Virus record (IMG/VR): IMGVR_UViG_3300042890_006166
Span: 62,001 to 126,000 of that record
Source of the DNA: a virus
DNA length: 64,000 bases
Direction: 5' to 3' (one strand)
Shown here: positions 61,601 through 64,000 of the stretch, piece by piece
How positions within the stretch are numbered: the first letter of the stretch is position 1
Layout of the letters: each line of letters opens with the position of its first letter
Notes under the pieces: generated by a model
Database searches by the model: none
Told to the model about the DNA's origin: nothing
The model's input: the letters and a program-made list of their open reading frames with translations, nothing else
Made by a program: the position numbers and the translations under genes

Positions 61601-64000
61601 CTACTCAAACAGTAACAGCGGAAGATACTCCAACCATAATAACTTACAATACGGTTGAAATAGAAAATGGATTTTCTTTGGTCAGTAATTCAAGGGTTAC
61701 TCCAACTTATTCTGGGATTTATGAATTTTCTTTTTCTCCACAAGTTCAAAAATCACAAGGAACAAATTGCCTGATGAATTTTTGGCTGAGAAAAAATGGA
61801 ACAGACATTATTAGAACAGATTCATACATTGACCTAGTTTCAAATTCTGTCATCCAACTTCCTTTTGTAAGCATAATAGTTGAGCTTTTACAGGGAGATT
61901 ATTTGGAATTAATATTTGCGGCATCCACTGAATTTGGCGAGATTGTTGCCTTTCCTGCTATTACTACTCCCTATGTTGCTCCAGCAGCTCCTTCTGTAAT
62001 TGTTAATATTAAAAATATAGGAGTAGCAGCAGCTGCCTATACATCAACCTCAGGAACAAGCGGTACTTCAGGTTTAAATGGTACTTCTGGAACTTCTGGA
62101 TCTTCTGGGACTTCTGGATCATCTGGTACCTCTGGTGGAACAGGAACATCCGGAACTTCAGGTTCTTCTGGATCATCTGGAACATCCGGGTTTTCTGGTT
62201 CATCTGGGACTTCTGGATCTTCCGGAACTTCTGGAGGAACAGGTTCATCTGGTACTTCTGGATCTTCCGGAACCTCCGGTGGAGCAGGTTCTTCTGGAAC
62301 TTCTGGTTCTTCAGGAACCTCGGGCTCATCCGGATCAAGTGGATCCTCCGGATCATCGGGATCTTCCGGAACCTCCGGTGGAGCAGGTTCTTCCGGAACT
62401 TCTGGTTCTTCTGGAACTTCTGGTTCTTCTGGATCAAGTGGATCATCTGGATCGTCGGGTTCTTCTGGAACTTCCGGAGGAACAGGTTCTTCCGGAACCT
62501 CAGGTTCTTCTGGATCAAGTGGATCCTCTGGATCATCAGGTTCTTCCGGAACATCCGGAGGATCAGGTTCTTCTGGAACCTCAGGTTCATCCGGATCGAG
62601 TGGATCCTCTGGATCATCAGGTTCTTCCGGAACATCCGGAGGTGCAGGTTCTTCCGGGACTTCTGGCTCTTCAGGAACTTCTGGATCAAGTGGATCTTCT
62701 GGATCATCAGGTTCTTCGGGTACTTCCGGGGGAGCAGGTTCTTCCGGGACTTCTGGCTCTTCAGGAACTTCAGGTTCTTCTGGATCAAGTGGATCATCTG
62801 GATCATCGGGTTCTTCGGGTACTTCCGGGGGAGCAGGTTCTTCCGGGACTTCTGGCTCTTCAGGAACTTCAGGTTCTTCTGGATCAAGTGGATCATCTGG
62901 ATCATCGGGTTCTTCTGGAACATCTGGTGGAACAGGTTCTTCCGGAACCTCAGGTTCTTCTGGATCAAGTGGATCCTCTGGATCATCGGGTTCTTCTGGA
63001 ACCTCTGGAGGAGCAGGTTCTTCTGGAACCTCGGGTTCATCCGGATCGAGTGGATCATCTGGATCATCAGGTTCTTCCGGAACATCCGGAGGTGCAGGTT
63101 CTTCCGGAACTTCAGGTTCATCCGGATCAAGTGGATCTTCTGGATCAAGTGGATCCTCTGGATCATCAGGTTCTTCCGGAACATCCGGAGGTGCAGGTTC
63201 TTCTGGAACTTCAGGTTCATCCGGATCAAGTGGATCTTCTGGATCAAGTGGATCCTCTGGATCATCAGGTTCTTCCGGAACTTCTGGAGGAACAGGTTCT
63301 TCTGGAACTTCTGGATCAAGTGGATCTTCTGGATCAAGTGGATCCTCTGGATCATCAGGTTCTTCTGGAACTTCTGGAGGAACAGGTTCTTCTGGAACTT
63401 CTGGATCAAGTGGATCCTCTGGATCATCAGGTTCTTCCGGAACATCCGGAGGATCGGGTTCTTCTGGAACCTCAGGTTCATCCGGATCGAGTGGATCCTC
63501 TGGATCATCAGGTTCTTCCGGAACATCCGGAGGTGCAGGTTCTTCTGGAACCTCAGGTTCATCCGGATCAAGTGGATCTTCTGGATCGTCGGGTACCTCC
63601 GGAGGATCAGGTTCTTCTGGAACATCAGGTTCATCCGGATCAAGTGGATCCTCTGGATCATCAGGTTCTTCCGGAACATCCGGAGGTGCAGGTTCTTCTG
63701 GAACTTCTGGTTCTTCTGGATCAAGTGGATCTTCTGGATCATCAGGTTCTTCCGGAACCTCTGGAGGAACAGGTTCTTCTGGAACTTCAGGTTCATCCGG
63801 ATCAAGTGGATCTTCTGGATCAAGTGGATCCTCTGGATCATCAGGTTCTTCCGGAACTTCTGGAGGAACAGGTTCTTCTGGAACTTCTGGATCAAGTGGA
63901 TCCTCTGGATCATCAGGTTCTTCCGGAACATCCGGAGGATCGGGTTCTTCTGGAACCTCAGGTTCATCCGGATCGAGTGGATCCTCTGGATCGTCTGGAT
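58633..64000 (+). CDS. Giant proline-free collagen-like protein, 3'-truncated by window edge
   Basis: A single open frame from GTG 58633, adjacent to the previous TAG, to the last base: at least 1789 codons with no stop. Residues 1-120 form a small beta-rich domain (FELDTLSEIIAVENGVYLYF). From residue 121 (58993) to 61557 there are 285 Gly-X-Y triplets in perfect phase, chiefly GTS, GSS, GTT and GSD, with no Pro seen. Residues about 977-1135 form a globular domain with SGIYEFSFSPQVQK, NFWLRKNGTDI and LLQGDYLELIFAAST, the pattern of C1q/TNF-like jelly rolls. From 62053 onward at least 216 further triplets, now GSS-rich with GG(A/T/S) markers, continue past the window. Synonymous codons vary while Gly phase holds, so protein-level selection is likely. 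A trimeric fibre or whisker on the virion is inferred. An ATG at 58948 is a weaker alternative start. Confidence 0.85.
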   Translation, partial: MKKIVIQYISGSQTLATSFELDTLSEIIAVENGVYLYFTTVYNSGPLTASRFYYGTVVYITKTGQGYDLYQQCIQAIGDVVTDPISNEGILDFTWDPGVTVIFSNMSGDSSGGGTGGSSSGSSGTSGSSGTSGSTGTSGSSGTTGSSGTSGTSGSSGTSGSDGTRGTSGTSGSSGSSGTTGSSGTSGSSGTSGSDGTSGTSGSSGSSGTTGSSGTSGSSGTSGSDGTSGTSGSSGSSGTTGSSGTSGSSGTSGSDGTSGTSGSSGSSGTTGSSGTSGSSGTSGSDGTSGTSGSSGSSGTTGSSGTSGSSGTSGSDGTSGTSGSSGSSGTTGSSGTSGSSGTSGSDGTAGTSGSSGTTGSSGTSGSSGTSGSDGTAGTSGSSGTTGSSGSSGSSGTSGSDGTSGTSGSSGSSGTTGSSGTSGSSGTSGSDGTSGTSGSSGSSGTTGSSGTSGTSGSDGTSGTSGSSGSSGTTGSSGTSGTSGSDGTSGTSGSSGSSGTTGSSGTSGSSGTSGSDGTAGTSGSSGTTGSSGTSGSSGTSGSDGTAGTSGSSGTTGSSGTSGSSGTSGSDGTSGTSGSSGSSGTSGSSGTSGSSGTSGSDGTSGTSGSSGSSGTTGSSGSSGSSGTSGSDGTAGTSGSSGTSGSSGTSGSSGTSGSDGTAGTSGSSGTTGSSGTSGSSGTSGSDGTAGTSGSSGTTGSSGTSGSSGTSGSDGTSGTSGSSGSSGTSGSSGTSGSSGTSGSDGTAGTSGSSGTTGSSGTSGSSGTSGSDGTAGTSGSSGTTGSSGTSGSSGTSGSDGTAGTSGSSGTSGLDGTFGTSGTSGFDGTSGTSGSDGTSGTSGSSGTSGLDGTSGTSGSDGTSGTSGSSGTTGSSGTSGFNGTSGTSGLDGTFGTSGTSGSDGTAGTSGTDGTSGTSGSSGTTGSSGTSGLNGTFGTSGSSGTTGTSGTSGSSGTTGTSGSSGTSGINGSFGTSGTSGSSGTSGAGIMNYYASYSDSTTQTVTAEDTPTIITYNTVEIENGFSLVSNSRVTPTYSGIYEFSFSPQVQKSQGTNCLMNFWLRKNGTDIIRTDSYIDLVSNSVIQLPFVSIIVELLQGDYLELIFAASTEFGEIVAFPAITTPYVAPAAPSVIVNIKNIGVAAAAYTSTSGTSGTSGLNGTSGTSGSSGTSGSSGTSGGTGTSGTSGSSGSSGTSGFSGSSGTSGSSGTSGGTGSSGTSGSSGTSGGAGSSGTSGSSGTSGSSGSSGSSGSSGSSGTSGGAGSSGTSGSSGTSGSSGSSGSSGSSGSSGTSGGTGSSGTSGSSGSSGSSGSSGSSGTSGGSGSSGTSGSSGSSGSSGSSGSSGTSGGAGSSGTSGSSGTSGSSGSSGSSGSSGTSGGAGSSGTSGSSGTSGSSGSSGSSGSSGSSGTSGGAGSSGTSGSSGTSGSSGSSGSSGSSGSSGTSGGTGSSGTSGSSGSSGSSGSSGSSGTSGGAGSSGTSGSSGSSGSSGSSGSSGTSGGAGSSGTSGSSGSSGSSGSSGSSGSSGSSGTSGGAGSSGTSGSSGSSGSSGSSGSSGSSGSSGTSGGTGSSGTSGSSGSSGSSGSSGSSGSSGTSGGTGSSGTSGSSGSSGSSGSSGTSGGSGSSGTSGSSGSSGSSGSSGSSGTSGGAGSSGTSGSSGSSGSSGSSGTSGGSGSSGTSGSSGSSGSSGSSGSSGTSGGAGSSGTSGSSGSSGSSGSSGSSGTSGGTGSSGTSGSSGSSGSSGSSGSSGSSGSSGTSGGTGSSGTSGSSGSSGSSGSSGTSGGSGSSGTSGSSGSSGSSGSSG
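58993..61557 (+). repeat. Gly-X-Y coding repeat, block 1 (285 triplets, 81/90-bp higher-order unit)
   Basis: The base unit is 9 bp with Gly at each first codon. A higher-order unit marked by ATCAGATGG (coding SDG) recurs at 59211, 59301, 59391, 59481 and 59571 (90 bp apart), then shifts to 81 or 90 bp steps (59742, 59823, 59913, 59994, 60075). Unit size therefore changes by whole triplets and never breaks the Gly phase. Confidence 0.92.
62053..64000 (+). repeat. Gly-X-Y coding repeat, block 2 (at least 216 triplets)
   Basis: Same 9-bp base unit, but GSS dominates and each larger unit carries one GGA, GGT or GGS triplet. The markers are found at 62278, 62377, 62476, 62557, 62638 and 62728, so steps are 99, 99, 81, 81 and 90 bp. 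Copies are highly similar and the block runs off the window. Confidence 0.92.

Noticed and set aside
62009-63967. 652-residue minus-strand frame rich in Ile, Gln, Asn and Met
   Set aside because: Same cause: repeat-derived lack of stops. Composition is implausible and confined to the second repeat block.
1-64000. tRNA genes, rRNA, integrase, attachment sites or a replication origin
   Set aside because: No cloverleaf-like sequence, integrase frame or origin-like array was noticed by eye; intergenic gaps are nearly all under 110 bases. A tRNA search tool was not available.

Overview
The window is a densely packed, AT-rich segment of the virion-structure region of a large contractile-tailed (T4-like) phage. 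The host is most likely a member of the Bacteroidota. Evidence for a phage is a recognisable baseplate series in the usual order: LysM/gp53-like wedge, gp27-like hub, gp5-like OB-fold spike, gp25, gp6/J-like wedge and gp7/I-like wedge. Very large fibre and tail proteins, a PhoH ATPase and a free-standing homing endonuclease fit the same picture. Evidence for a Bacteroidota host is indirect: almost no start codon has a Shine-Dalgarno sequence, upstream regions are A/T-rich, a lipoprotein has a short Bacteroidota-style signal, and a few TAnnTTTG boxes are present. Nothing in the window is a bacterial housekeeping locus, and no tRNA or rRNA was seen.

Layout. Positions 1-3533 hold three genes of unknown role; one has a peptidoglycan-binding-like segment. 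Positions 3576-6015 hold a small lipoprotein, a P-loop nucleotide-kinase-like protein and an asparagine-synthetase-like amidotransferase. Positions 6032-11946 hold small, mostly unrecognised genes with a glycosyltransferase-like and a Nudix protein; several begin with similar short leaders that may be capsid-targeting peptides. Positions 11964-21901 encode the central baseplate/tail hub. Positions 21968-24522 encode an S1-domain protein and an amidoligase-like enzyme with a pentapeptide-like tail. Positions 24524-33295 hold the baseplate wedge genes, interrupted by a homing endonuclease at 25362-26567. Positions 33334-57436 encode very large adhesin, fibre and baseplate-periphery proteins, with phoH on the opposite strand at 37660-38361. 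Positions 57454-58632 hold a tail-tube-like protein and two small proteins.

From 58633 to the end of the window runs one uninterrupted frame that starts with GTG and does not end inside the window. It encodes at least 1789 residues: a 120-residue head, 285 consecutive Gly-X-Y triplets, a globular C1q/TNF-like domain of about 160 residues, and at least 216 more Gly-X-Y triplets. The triplets are almost entirely Gly-Thr-Ser and Gly-Ser-Ser and appear to lack proline. Long frames on the opposite strand and in another forward frame across this region are by-products of the repeat.

How it works together: most genes read rightwards as tightly spaced or overlapping operons. A recurring GATATATA(A/G/T) element lies about 16-26 bases before the start codon of eight rightward genes, with a similar copy 30 bases before one leftward gene. 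It is a plausible phage late promoter giving very short leaders. An S1-like protein in a genome without Shine-Dalgarno sites is a plausible translation factor. The most novel material is the giant proline-free collagen-like protein, the S1 protein, the amidoligase and the shared leader peptides.
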